Assembly (NCBI GenBank): GCA_963786975.1
Contig: CAWBBE010000001.1
Location: 248,001 to 312,000 of the forward strand
Direction: 5' to 3'
Source of the DNA: Palsa-506 sp963786975
Lineage (GTDB): Bacteria; Actinomycetota; Actinomycetes; Streptosporangiales; Streptosporangiaceae
Length of the DNA: 64,000 bases
Under the pieces are notes generated by a model, which saw nothing but the letters and a program-made list of their open reading frames with translations, was not told where the DNA came from and searched no databases. Below are positions 52,054 to 61,106 of this stretch, in pieces. Both the position numbers and the translations under genes were made by a program. Each line of letters begins with the position of its first letter. Position 1 is the stretch's first letter.

Positions 52054-55008
52054 ATGACGGCGGAGCGAGCGCTCTCGTCACGCACAGCGCCGGCGCTGGT
52101 GGTGCGGACGCAGGGCTCAGATCGTAGTTTGCAGGCGGGGGCGTCTTACCGGATCGGCCGGGATCCGGAGTCCGACATCGTGGTCAGCGACTCCCGGGTG
52201 TCCTGGCAGCATGCCGTGCTGCAGTTTGACCAGCTGGACCAGAATGCCTGGGTCCTGCAGGACGCCGGCAGCACCAACGGGACCTTCCAGGGGTCACGGC
52301 GAGTATCGCAGATCACGATCAGCGGCGACTGCATGCTCCGGCTCGGCCACCCGGACGACGGGCCGACATTGACCTGCTCACTGGCGTTCCCGGCCCGGCC
52401 GGCCGATGCACCGCTGGCCGACTCGCCGCGGGCCGCGGCAGCACCCGTGGCACCGCCGCCAAAGACCCCGCCGGCCGGGCCGGCGGCCCACAACCCGCCG
52501 GCCGGGGGCGTCGGCTACCCCCCGCCCGCCAGTCCCGGCTACCGCGATGACGGGGCCGGGCAGGGGTATCACGGTCCGGCTGCGGGGGCCGGATACCGCC
52601 AGCCCGGGCGGCCGGCCGACAGCGGCCTGAGCTACGCGGGCTCGCTGTCCAGCCGCCAGCCGAGCGCAGTCATGCGGCTGCCATCGAAGGTGCTGCGAAT
52701 CGGCCGGGGTACCGACAACGAAGTCGTCGTGGCCGACCTGAGCGTGTCCCGCCACCACGCCGAACTGCGCCGGGGACCGGCCGGATTCGAGATCGTCGAC
52801 CTCGGCAGCCACAACGGCACCTTCCTCAACGGCCAGCGGATCTCCGCGGCGCCGGTAACCGAGCTGGACATCATTGGCATCGGCCCGGCCACGTTCCGGC
52901 TGGTCGGCGAGGAACTGCAGCAGTTCATCGACACCGGCGACGTATCGCTTGCCGCCCGTGACCTGACCGTCCGGCTGTCCAGCGGCAAGGTGCTGCTCGA
53001 CCACGTGAGCTTCCCGCTCGGCGAGCGCTGCCTGCTCGGGGTGATCGGCCCGAGCGGCGCCGGCAAGTCCACCTTGCTCGGCGCGCTCACCGGGATGCGG
53101 CCTGCCACCGAGGGCAGCGTGCTATACGACCAGCGTGATCTCTACACCCACTACGCCGAATTGCGGCACCGGATCGGGCTGGTGCCGCAGGAGAACATCC
53201 TGCACACGCAGCTGTCCGCGCGCCGGGCCCTCGGCTACGCGGCGGAACTGCGGTTCCCGCGGGACACCAGCAAGGCCGAGCGGCAGCGCCGGATCACTGA
53301 GGTGCTCGGCGAGCTCTCCCTCACGGCGCACGCGGATACCAGGACCGCCTCGCTGTCCGGTGGCCAGCAAAAGCGGGTCAACGTCGCGCTTGAGCTACTG
53401 ACCAAGCCGTCCCTGCTGTTCCTGGACGAGCCGACATCCGGGCTGGATCCCGGGCTGGACAAGTCGGTCATGGAGATGATGGCCGACCTGGCACATGACG
53501 GCCGCACGGTCATCGTGGTCACGCACAGCGTCGCGAACCTGAACCTGTGCGACCGGCTGCTCGTCCTGGTGCCCGGCGGCAAGGTCGCCTATTTCGGGCC
53601 GCCGGCCGACGGCCTCAAGCACTTCGGCAAGCCCGGCTGGGCTGAGGTGTTCCAGGCTTTCGACGCCGAGCCGAACCGGGACTGGGCCGGGGAATTCCAA
53701 CGCTCGTCGTACCACCAGCACTACGTCGCGGCCGAGATGAACGGCCAGGTGCCGGCCACCGGGCGGCCCGTGCAGGTGGCTGCGGCCCCGCCGAAGACGC
53801 GCAACCGGTTCGCGCAGCTGAGCACCCTGTGCCGGCGGTACATGGCGGTCATCGCCTCGGACCGGGTGTACCTCGCGTTCATGGTCGCGATGCCGATCGT
53901 CCTCGGCGCGGTGATACAGGTGATACCGGCGCCGCTGGGCCTGCAGGGACCGAACAACCAGGGTGCCGAGTCGCTGCTGCTGATCCTGGTGATCTGCGCC
54001 TGCTTTGCCGGAGCCGCGAACGCGGTCAGGGAACTAGTCAAGGAACGGCCGATCTACAGCCGAGAACGGGCTGCCGGGCTGTCCGCAGGCGCTTACCTGA
54101 CCTCCAAGCTGGTGATCCTGGGACTGATCAGCGGGCTGCAGGCGATGGTGCTGGTCGCCGTAGGGCTGGCCGGCCGCCCGCTGCCGCCGACCGGGTCCTT
54201 CCTCAAGCATTTTCCGCTGGCTGAGCTGCTGCTGGCGATGGCCGTGCTGGCAATCGTCTCGATGACCCTGGGGCTGCTCATCTCCGCATCGGTCGACACC
54301 TCAGAGAAGACGATGCCGCTGCTGATCGTAGCCGTGATCTTCCAGGTGGTGATGACCGGTGGCGTGTTCTCGCTGGCCGGGAAGGCCGGGCTTGAGCAGG
54401 TGGCCGCGCTGGCTCCGTCCCGCTGGGGCTTCGCCGCGATGGCATCGACGTCGAACCTCAACGTGATCCAGCTGCCAGCCGAGCCGAAGCCGCCCGCAGC
54501 CAAGAAGCCGTCCGGCGGAACGGCGCACAAGCACCACGGCAAGCACCAGGCGGGCCAGAATCCCGCGCCAGGCAGTTCAGCCGCGCCGAGCGGGTCCGCG
54601 CCGAGCAGCTCCACCACGCCGAGCAGCTCCACCACGCCCAGCAGCTCTACCTCGCCCAGTGCGTCCGCCGCGTCCACCAGCACGGCCGCGTCCAGCGGCA
54701 CGGCCGGGGCGGTGAATGCCAACGGCACGGCGACGAGGCACGGCGCGCTGAGGAAGCCCGGTGCGGCGAAGGCGGATGCCTCGGCGGTCACCGTCGCCAA
54801 GGCGGCGTCTCCGTCTCCGTCTAAGACCGCGTCTCCCGCCAAGACCGCGGCCCCGGCCGATGCGAGCGGTATCACAGCTGATCCGCTGTGGGATCACAAG
54901 CCGAACACCTGGCTCAAGGACATGGCCGCGATGGTGCTGCTCGGGCTGGTATTCACGCTGATCGCGTGGTGGCGGCTGGTCCGGCTGAGCCCGGGCCGCC
55001 GCAGATAG
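52054..55008 (+). CDS. Twin-FHA ABC transporter (ABC2 type, Rv1747-like)
   Basis: A 984-residue half-transporter fusion. FHA1 (about 30-110) has YRIGRDPESDIVVSD and STNGTF. FHA2 (about 205-290) has LRIGRGTDNEVVVADL and SHNGTFLNG. The ABC domain (about 305-530) has GPSGAGKST, LSGGQQKRV and LLFLDEPTSGLDPG. Six membrane helices follow (about 595-970), the last separated by a Ser/Ala/Pro-rich loop of about 130 residues. FHA domains bind phospho-threonine, and mycobacterial Rv1747 of the same architecture is regulated by the adjacent kinase PknF. The divergent kinase here makes the same wiring likely. Confidence 0.88.
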   Translation: MTAERALSSRTAPALVVRTQGSDRSLQAGASYRIGRDPESDIVVSDSRVSWQHAVLQFDQLDQNAWVLQDAGSTNGTFQGSRRVSQITISGDCMLRLGHPDDGPTLTCSLAFPARPADAPLADSPRAAAAPVAPPPKTPPAGPAAHNPPAGGVGYPPPASPGYRDDGAGQGYHGPAAGAGYRQPGRPADSGLSYAGSLSSRQPSAVMRLPSKVLRIGRGTDNEVVVADLSVSRHHAELRRGPAGFEIVDLGSHNGTFLNGQRISAAPVTELDIIGIGPATFRLVGEELQQFIDTGDVSLAARDLTVRLSSGKVLLDHVSFPLGERCLLGVIGPSGAGKSTLLGALTGMRPATEGSVLYDQRDLYTHYAELRHRIGLVPQENILHTQLSARRALGYAAELRFPRDTSKAERQRRITEVLGELSLTAHADTRTASLSGGQQKRVNVALELLTKPSLLFLDEPTSGLDPGLDKSVMEMMADLAHDGRTVIVVTHSVANLNLCDRLLVLVPGGKVAYFGPPADGLKHFGKPGWAEVFQAFDAEPNRDWAGEFQRSSYHQHYVAAEMNGQVPATGRPVQVAAAPPKTRNRFAQLSTLCRRYMAVIASDRVYLAFMVAMPIVLGAVIQVIPAPLGLQGPNNQGAESLLLILVICACFAGAANAVRELVKERPIYSRERAAGLSAGAYLTSKLVILGLISGLQAMVLVAVGLAGRPLPPTGSFLKHFPLAELLLAMAVLAIVSMTLGLLISASVDTSEKTMPLLIVAVIFQVVMTGGVFSLAGKAGLEQVAALAPSRWGFAAMASTSNLNVIQLPAEPKPPAAKKPSGGTAHKHHGKHQAGQNPAPGSSAAPSGSAPSSSTTPSSSTTPSSSTSPSASAASTSTAASSGTAGAVNANGTATRHGALRKPGAAKADASAVTVAKAASPSPSKTASPAKTAAPADASGITADPLWDHKPNTWLKDMAAMVLLGLVFTLIAWWRLVRLSPGRRR

Positions 55009-55021
55009 CGCGGGCCGGAGC

Positions 55022-55067
55022 AGTGGTTCAGATAAGTCCGGTGATGGCCGGACGGACCTGAACCACT
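55022..55067 (+). terminator. Nested hairpin terminator after the FHA-ABC gene
   Basis: Outer stem AGTGGTTCAG (55022-55031) with CTGAACCACT (55058-55067), and an inner stem GTCCGG (55036-55041) with CCGGAC (55048-55053). It starts 13 nt after the stop and is followed by AATTTGATCTT. Confidence 0.75.
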
Positions 55068-55508
55068 AATTTGATCTTGGTGCGGTTGAGGCTGGCGTGG
55101 CGAATGGTGTGATCGGGCCCGCGGGCAGACGGCGGCCGGCCGGGTCGGGCCCGTGGAAGGGCCGACCCGGCCGGCTGTGGGCGCGGGTACCTCTAGTGGG
55201 TCATCAGGCGGTCGAACGGCCGCAGGTACCTGGTCGGGTGGAAGGTCACGAACGCCGGCGGGGTGGGCACCAGCGTGGTCCCGCCGGTGGAGAACACGTT
55301 GAGCGACGGGCCGAGCGCCATCGCGGCCCCGTTCAGGTGCGAGGGCTGCAGCGCGCTGTCCTTCCAATGGCCGGTGTTCAGCCGCCGCAGCAGCATGTGC
55401 GCCGCGGGCGCGGCGGGACCGCCCAGGTCATGCCGGGAGCGGCGGTGGCAGCGACGCGGGCCGGCCCGGCTGGTGCGGGCCGGCCCGCGCTGGCGGCGTT
55501 AGGGCTGC
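55068..55508. other. Sparse region between the FHA-ABC terminator and the L,D-transpeptidase gene
   Basis: This 441-bp stretch holds only the doubtful minus-strand small frame at 55193-55396 (called separately). The rest is GC-rich and shows no recognised site. Confidence 0.4.
55193..55396 (-). CDS. Possible small hypothetical protein
   Basis: A 67-residue frame whose C-terminal part (NGAAMALGPSLNVFSTGG, then FVTFHPTRYLRPFD) has protein-like composition, unlike the Arg/Pro-rich shadows elsewhere. There is no ribosome site at the ATG and I recognise no family. It could be the remnant of a longer gene or chance. Confidence 0.28.
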   Translation of the reverse strand: MLLRRLNTGHWKDSALQPSHLNGAAMALGPSLNVFSTGGTTLVPTPPAFVTFHPTRYLRPFDRLMTH

Positions 55509-56306
55509 CTAGCGATGGCGGCGGACGAAGATCTTGGTTCCGGGGATCTTGAACAGCGTGTGAAAGAAATTGGCGATGTTGTTCGGAATCCGCACGCAGC
55601 CGTGCGAGACCGGCGGCAGCGGGACGTAGCTGTCGCCATGGATCGCGTAAGCCCGGCCGATGAAGAACACCGGGTTGTACATCTCGCCGAGCGGCACCTT
55701 GACCTGGCCGGGCGCGAACGACAAGGCGGTGAAGTTGCCGTGCGGGGTAATGGCGTAGCCGCAGACATTCTGGTTAGGCGGCGGGTCGCAGAAGTAGTAG
55801 CCGCCGCCGCTGGAGATATGGCTGATCAGCCGTACCTTGCCGTGCCGGTACAGCACGAGGTACCCGCCCCGCAGGCTGACGTCGATGCGGTTGTTCGCGT
55901 GGTGGACGGTGAGCGGCTTCGGCGCGCGCGGGTCGGCCAGCCGATTCTCCATTGAGCGGCCGATATTGTCGGGGTTCTTGCTGGTCTTGAGGCGCTGCAC
56001 TTCCTTGAATGCCCAGACTGCTTCCAGCGTGTTCGGACCGAACTCGCCATCTGCCTTGCCCGGGTAATAGTGCAACGCCCGCAGCCGGCGCTGGACCTTC
56101 CTGACGTCGGCACCGTGCATGCCGGGCTTGAGGATCCTGGTGGGCGGCGTCCAGGCCGCGGCCGCCCGGGCGGCATCGCGGGCCACCGCCGCAGGCCGGG
56201 CAGCCGTCGCCGTCCCGGCCGCCGCCACGCCACCCTGGGCCAGCGCCGACGCGCCGACCGCGGTCACCGCGCCGACGCTCACCAGCCACCGCCAGACTTG
56301 CCTCAT
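55509..56306 (-). CDS. L,D-transpeptidase with peptidoglycan-binding domain
   Basis: ATG 56306 behind GAGGAG gives 265 residues. A Sec-type signal (VSVGAVTAVGASALAQGG) precedes a PG_binding_1 domain (about 60-110: ADVRKVQRRLRALHYYPG, DGEFGPNTLEAVW). The YkuD domain follows with the catalytic HGDSYVPLPPVSHGCVRIP. These enzymes make 3-3 crosslinks in the cell wall or are anchored to it. The protein is expected to be exported. Confidence 0.9.
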   Translation of the reverse strand: MRQVWRWLVSVGAVTAVGASALAQGGVAAAGTATAARPAAVARDAARAAAAWTPPTRILKPGMHGADVRKVQRRLRALHYYPGKADGEFGPNTLEAVWAFKEVQRLKTSKNPDNIGRSMENRLADPRAPKPLTVHHANNRIDVSLRGGYLVLYRHGKVRLISHISSGGGYYFCDPPPNQNVCGYAITPHGNFTALSFAPGQVKVPLGEMYNPVFFIGRAYAIHGDSYVPLPPVSHGCVRIPNNIANFFHTLFKIPGTKIFVRRHR

Positions 56307-56525
56307 GCACTGCTCCTCGGGGAAACGGCCTGCGTCGTGCGAACGGGCAGAATCACCGCTCGCGCCCCGTACAGGCCAACGATGGAAAAGGTGTCGCATT
56401 CTAGACGTTTTACCCGCACATCTGGTTGCTCTGCCGGCGCAGATACCTGCAGGCCGGCCGGCGCCACGACCACGGCCCCCGGCCGGCCCGCCGACCGGCA
56501 GGTTACTCCCGGCTAGGGTGAACTG

Positions 56526-58157
56526 ATGTCCTTGCTAGCCGCGCGCGGCGTGTCGTTCGGCTACGCCGCGGCGACCATCCTGGCCGGGGCCGAGCTGACC
56601 GTGGCAGCCGGGGACGCGATCGCGGTGGCCGGCCCCAACGGCGCGGGCAAGTCGACCCTGCTGCGCCTGCTCGCCGGGCTGGAGCAGCCCGACGCCGGCG
56701 AGATCACCGCGACCGGCACCGTCGGGCTGCTGCCGCAGGAGCCGGACCGGCAGCCCGGCGAGACCGTGCTCGGCTACGTGGCGCGGCGGACCGGCGTCGC
56801 CGCGGCGGAGCAGGCCATGCTGTCCGCCGCCGAGGACCTGGCGCGCGGCCCGGGCGACGCCGGCCGTTCCTACGCCGCCACGCTGGACCGGTTCCTCGCC
56901 CTCGGCGGCCCGGATCTGGAGGCACGGACCGGCGAGGTCGGCGCGACGCTCGGGCTGCCGGGCGATCTCGGCCGCCGGACCACCGCGCTGTCCGGCGGGC
57001 AGGCCGCCCGGCTCGCGCTGGCCGCGGTGCTGCTGGCCCGCTTCGACGTGCTGCTGCTTGACGAGCCCACCAACGACCTGGACCTTGACGGCCTTGAGCT
57101 GCTCGAGCAGCATCTGGCCGGGTTCCGGGGCGGCCTGGTGGTGGTGTCGCACGACCGGGCGTTCCTTGAGCGCGTCGCCACCGAGGTGATCCAGATAGAT
57201 CCGCATTCGCACCGGACAATCCGTTATGCCGGGGGTTATGCGGCCTATCGCGTGGAGCTTGAGCGGGCCCGGGAACACGCCCGCGCCGCCTACGAAACCT
57301 ACGCCGGCACGCGCGATGAGCTGCTCCAGCGCGCCCGCCGGCAACGGGAATGGGCCCGGTCCGGGGAACGGTCGGCGAAAAGCGCGGCCGCCCGGCGCAA
57401 GGAGCCGGACAAGAACATCCGGCACGCCAGGTCGCAGGGGGCGCAGCAGCTCGGCGGCCAGGCGGCGGCCGCGATGCGCGAGGCCGGCCGGCTGCAGGAG
57501 GTGGCGGAACCGCGCAAGGAATGGGAGCTGCGGCTGCGGTTCGGCGCGGCCAGCCGCAGCGGCGACATGGTCGCCGCCCTGGCCGGGGCGGTCGCGGACC
57601 GGGGATCGTTCCGGCTCGGCCCGGTCGACCTGCAGCTGGCCTGGGCCGACCGGGCCGTCCTGCGGGGCGCGAACGGATCCGGCAAGACGACGCTGATCGA
57701 CGCGATCCTGGGCCGGGTCCCGCTCAGCGCCGGGCGCAGGTCGGTCGGCCCGTCGGTGGTTGTCGGCGAGATCGGCCAGGCACGCCGGACATTCGACCCG
57801 GCGAGCCCGCTGCTGGACGCGTTCCGCGCGCGCACCGGCCAGCCTCCCGGCGAGGCCCGGACGCTGCTGGCGAAGTTCGGCCTCGGCGCGGACGACGTGC
57901 TGCGGCAGGCCGGCTCGCTGTCACCAGGCGAGCGGACCAGGGCCGATCTCGCGCTGCTCGCCCAGGCGGGGGCCAACCTGCTGGTCCTCGACGAGCCGAC
58001 CAACCACCTTGACCTGCCCGCGATCGAGCAGCTGGAGCAGGCGCTCGGGCAGTACGACGGGACGCTGCTGCTGGTGACCCACGACCGGCGGCTGCTCGAG
58101 CGGGTAACGGTAACGCGGTACCTTACTGTGGCCGATGGCAAGCTGACGGAAGAATGA
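56526..58157 (+). CDS. ABC-F type ATPase (no membrane domain)
   Basis: A 543-residue protein with two ABC ATPase domains. The first has GPNGAGKST, LSGGQAARLALA and LLLDEPTNDLDLDGL. The second has GANGSGKTTLIDA, LSPGERTRADLA and LVLDEPTNHLDLPAI. They are joined by a basic coiled linker (RRQREWARSGERSAKSAAARR). ABC-F proteins act on the ribosome in antibiotic protection or translation control. The phosphoesterase gene follows after 18 bp. Confidence 0.88.
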   Translation: MSLLAARGVSFGYAAATILAGAELTVAAGDAIAVAGPNGAGKSTLLRLLAGLEQPDAGEITATGTVGLLPQEPDRQPGETVLGYVARRTGVAAAEQAMLSAAEDLARGPGDAGRSYAATLDRFLALGGPDLEARTGEVGATLGLPGDLGRRTTALSGGQAARLALAAVLLARFDVLLLDEPTNDLDLDGLELLEQHLAGFRGGLVVVSHDRAFLERVATEVIQIDPHSHRTIRYAGGYAAYRVELERAREHARAAYETYAGTRDELLQRARRQREWARSGERSAKSAAARRKEPDKNIRHARSQGAQQLGGQAAAAMREAGRLQEVAEPRKEWELRLRFGAASRSGDMVAALAGAVADRGSFRLGPVDLQLAWADRAVLRGANGSGKTTLIDAILGRVPLSAGRRSVGPSVVVGEIGQARRTFDPASPLLDAFRARTGQPPGEARTLLAKFGLGADDVLRQAGSLSPGERTRADLALLAQAGANLLVLDEPTNHLDLPAIEQLEQALGQYDGTLLLVTHDRRLLERVTVTRYLTVADGKLTEE

Positions 58158-58175
58158 GCAGGAACGGAGGCCGTG

Positions 58176-59600
58176 ATGGCCACGGAGAATGGCTTGTCGT
58201 CGATCGAGCACATCGTGGTGCTGATGCTGGAGAACCGCTCGTTCGACCACATGCTTGGCTTCCTCTATTCGGACCGGGGCAACGTGTCGCCGTCCGGCCA
58301 GCCGTACGCGGGCCTGGCCGGCGGCGAGTCCAACCCGGATGCTTCCGGCCAGCCGGTTTCCGTGTTCCGGATCGAGCCCACTACCCCGAATGCCTATTTC
58401 ATGCCGGGCGCCGATCCCGGCGAGGGGTACAAGGCAACCAACAGCCAGCTGTTCGGCAGCACCGCCGGGCCGGCCAGCCCGGCCGACGTGCCGGCCGGGC
58501 AGGGCTTCGTCAAGGACTTCGCCTACACGCTCGGCTGGCAGTCCAGGGAGAAGGGCTGGCCGATCGTCCCCGGCACCGTGCCGGGCGACATCATGGGCTG
58601 CTTCGCGCCGGATGCGCTGCCGGTGCTCTCCACGCTGGCCAGCGGCTATGCCGTATGCGATCAGTGGTTCGCGTCGGTGCCCACCGAGACGCTGCCGAAC
58701 CGGGCGTTCGCCTGCGCGGCGACCAGCCAGGGGCACATGGATGACAAGACCCGCACGTTCACCTCGCCGAGCATCTTCGGCCTGCTGGGCCAGCATCAGC
58801 TCAGCTGGGCTATCTACGGCTACAGCGCACCGCCGCTGACCAGGTCGACGTTCACTGACATCAGCGGCGCCCCGGCCACCAACTTCGGGGAGTTCGCCGC
58901 CTTCCAGGCGGCCGCGGCGGGCGGCTCGCTGCCCGCGTTCAGTTTCCTCGAGCCCAGCTGGGGCACGACCGGCAACAGCCAGCACCCGAACTACGACGTG
59001 GCACTCGGCGAGCAGCTCATGCACGACGTCTACGAGGCGGTACGGACCGGCCCCGGCTGGCCGCAGACCCTCCTGGTGATCACGTACGACGAGCACGGCG
59101 GCTGCTACGACCACGTGCCGCCGCCGGCCGGCGCGGTGCCGCCCGACAATGCGGCCGGCGAGTTCGGCTTCGATTTCACCAGGTTCGGGGTTCGCGTCCC
59201 GGCCGTGCTCGTCTCGCCGCTGATCGCCGCCGGCTCGGTATACCGGGCCCCGGCCGGGGGCACCCCGCTGGATCACACCTCGGTGCTGAAGACCGTGCAG
59301 GAGCGCTGGGGCCTGCCGTCGCTGACCGCCAGGGACGCCGCGGCGCCGAGCCTGGCAGACGTGCTGACGCTCGCCGAGCCGCGCGCCGACGACGTGCTCG
59401 CCGGGGTCACCGTGCCGGTCGCCACGGGCACCTCCCCGGCGGCCGGGACGCCGTCGCACCTGCAGGAGGTGCAGGCCGACCTGATCTCCCGGCAGTACGC
59501 GGCCGGCCAGCACGACGCCGCGGACGCGCTGCCGGCCAGCGGCAGCGGCGCGGCCTACGAGAGCTACATCCGGGCCTACGCCAGGCCGCCTGAGCGGTGA
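58176..59600 (+). CDS. Phosphoesterase family protein (phospholipase C / acid phosphatase AcpA type)
   Basis: A 474-residue enzyme from ATG 58176, 5 nt after GGAGG (GTG 58173 is too near). The N-terminal HIVVLMLENRSFDHMLGF is the phosphoesterase signature and contributes metal and nucleophile residues. Also seen are VPTETLPNRAFACAATSQGH, SFLEPSWG and VITYDEHGGCYDHVPPP. Unlike most homologues it has no Tat or Sec signal, so it is probably cytoplasmic. The substrate (phospholipid, phosphomonoester or other) is undecided. Confidence 0.85.
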   Translation: MATENGLSSIEHIVVLMLENRSFDHMLGFLYSDRGNVSPSGQPYAGLAGGESNPDASGQPVSVFRIEPTTPNAYFMPGADPGEGYKATNSQLFGSTAGPASPADVPAGQGFVKDFAYTLGWQSREKGWPIVPGTVPGDIMGCFAPDALPVLSTLASGYAVCDQWFASVPTETLPNRAFACAATSQGHMDDKTRTFTSPSIFGLLGQHQLSWAIYGYSAPPLTRSTFTDISGAPATNFGEFAAFQAAAAGGSLPAFSFLEPSWGTTGNSQHPNYDVALGEQLMHDVYEAVRTGPGWPQTLLVITYDEHGGCYDHVPPPAGAVPPDNAAGEFGFDFTRFGVRVPAVLVSPLIAAGSVYRAPAGGTPLDHTSVLKTVQERWGLPSLTARDAAAPSLADVLTLAEPRADDVLAGVTVPVATGTSPAAGTPSHLQEVQADLISRQYAAGQHDAADALPASGSGAAYESYIRAYARPPER

Positions 59601-59711
59601 CCTTTCCGCCCCGGGCGGCCGGGCCGCTGGCTGAACCTTTCCGGCCGCGGGCTCGTTCCGACGGTGACGGTACAGCGGCCTGCTGAAGAGGCAGCGAGAA
59701 GGGCGGTCCGC

Positions 59712-59906
59712 ATGATGAGGGGCTTGCTGGTCGGCCTGGGCGCGATCGTGGCGCTGGCCGGAGTCATCTTCACGCTGCAGGGCGTCGGCGCCATCGGCGG
59801 CAGCGCCATGTCCGGCGTTACCTTCTGGGCGGTGGCCGGCCCGGTGATAGCACTGGCCGGGCTGGCCCTGGCCGTGATCGGGCTGCGCCGCCGGCCCGCC
59901 TCCTGA
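59712..59906 (+). CDS. Small two-helix membrane protein
   Basis: A 64-residue protein starting ATG 59712 behind GAGAAGGGC. It contains two hydrophobic helices (LLVGLGAIVALAGVIFTL and WAVAGPVIALAGLALAVIGL) and a basic tail. No family was recognised. An earlier ATG at 59664 would add 16 polar residues. Confidence 0.6.
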   Translation: MMRGLLVGLGAIVALAGVIFTLQGVGAIGGSAMSGVTFWAVAGPVIALAGLALAVIGLRRRPAS

Positions 59907-60179
59907 CCCGGCTCCGCGTAGTCACCCGGCTGCTTTGCTGCCATCGGGTCCCGGGCCGGGCGGCCGGCCAACCCCACGGTCCCGGTCGGCCAGTTCAGCA
60001 ATTCGTAACCTTTACTTCACCGTGTGTACGCACGACCTGACTTGGGTATCTACGCCGCGTCGTCCGGCACACTGCTGAATGGCCGTTGCACAGGGGAAAT
60101 CGGGGGCCGCGGTGAATTCCGTCGCGCTAATTCATGACTGGGCCAGGGAAGGCTCCGGCGGCGGTCAGGGGACAGCCTG

Positions 60180-61106
60180 ATGCTGCTCAGGCTCCCCGAG
60201 CCGGACGTCGGCGAGTTGCTCGAAGAACTCGCCGACGAGCTTGGCCTGCGGGTACGGCACCGCGCCCGCGGCGCGCCCGAGCTGCTGACACGAGATGGCA
60301 GGCCGGCCCAGACCTGGCGGGAGGGCTTCCCGTACCCCGACCGGCTCGGCAAGAGGGATTACGGGGCAGCCAAGCGCAGCCTGCAGATCGAGCTGCTCAA
60401 GCTGCAGCGGTCAGTCAAGGAGACGCAGCAGCGCCTGGTCATCCTCTTCGAGGGGCGCGACGCGGCGGGCAAGGGCGGCACGATCAAGCGCTTCACCGAG
60501 AACCTGAACCCGCGCGGGGCGCGGGTGGTGGCGCTGGAGAAGCCGACCGATAAGGAGCGCGGCGAATGGTACCTGCGGCGCTACGTCCCGCACCTGCCGG
60601 CACCCGGCGAGATCGTGCTGTTCGACCGGTCCTGGTACAACCGCGCCGGGGTGGAGCGGGTCATGCATTTCTGCACGCCGGGCGAGTACGCGGACTTCCT
60701 CACCGAGGCACCCGAGTTCGAGCAGATGCTGACCGGCGACGGCATCACCCTGGTCAAGTACTGGTTCTCGGTGTCCCGCCGCGAGCAGCTCCGCCGGTTC
60801 CTGCGCCGCCAGACCGATCCGGTGAAGCAGTGGAAGCTGAGCCCGGTCGACCTTGCCTCGCTGGACAAGTGGGATGAGTACACCCTGGCCAAGGAGGCCA
60901 TGTTCGCTCACACCGACCTGCCGGGCGCGCCCTGGACGGTAGTGAAGAGCAACGACAAGCGGCGGGCCAGGCTGGAGGCCATCCGTCACGTGCTGACGCT
61001 GGTCGGCTATCCGGACAAGGACGCGAGCGTCGTCGGCCGGCCTGATCCGCTGATCATCGGGCGGCGTCAGGAGATGGCAGCTGCCCGCAGCCGGGCGACC
61101 TCGTAG
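60180..61106 (+). CDS. ppk2: Polyphosphate kinase 2
   Basis: A 308-residue PPK2-family enzyme, which moves phosphate between polyphosphate and nucleotides. Walker A is FEGRDAAGKGGTIKRF. The lid and Walker B region has PTDKERGEWYLRRYVPHLP and IVLFDRSWYNRAGVERVM, with the C-terminal WTVVKSNDKRRARLEAIRH. The length fits the single-domain class. Direction (NDP to NTP or NMP to NDP) cannot be told by eye. Confidence 0.92.
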   Translation: MLLRLPEPDVGELLEELADELGLRVRHRARGAPELLTRDGRPAQTWREGFPYPDRLGKRDYGAAKRSLQIELLKLQRSVKETQQRLVILFEGRDAAGKGGTIKRFTENLNPRGARVVALEKPTDKERGEWYLRRYVPHLPAPGEIVLFDRSWYNRAGVERVMHFCTPGEYADFLTEAPEFEQMLTGDGITLVKYWFSVSRREQLRRFLRRQTDPVKQWKLSPVDLASLDKWDEYTLAKEAMFAHTDLPGAPWTVVKSNDKRRARLEAIRHVLTLVGYPDKDASVVGRPDPLIIGRRQEMAAARSRATS

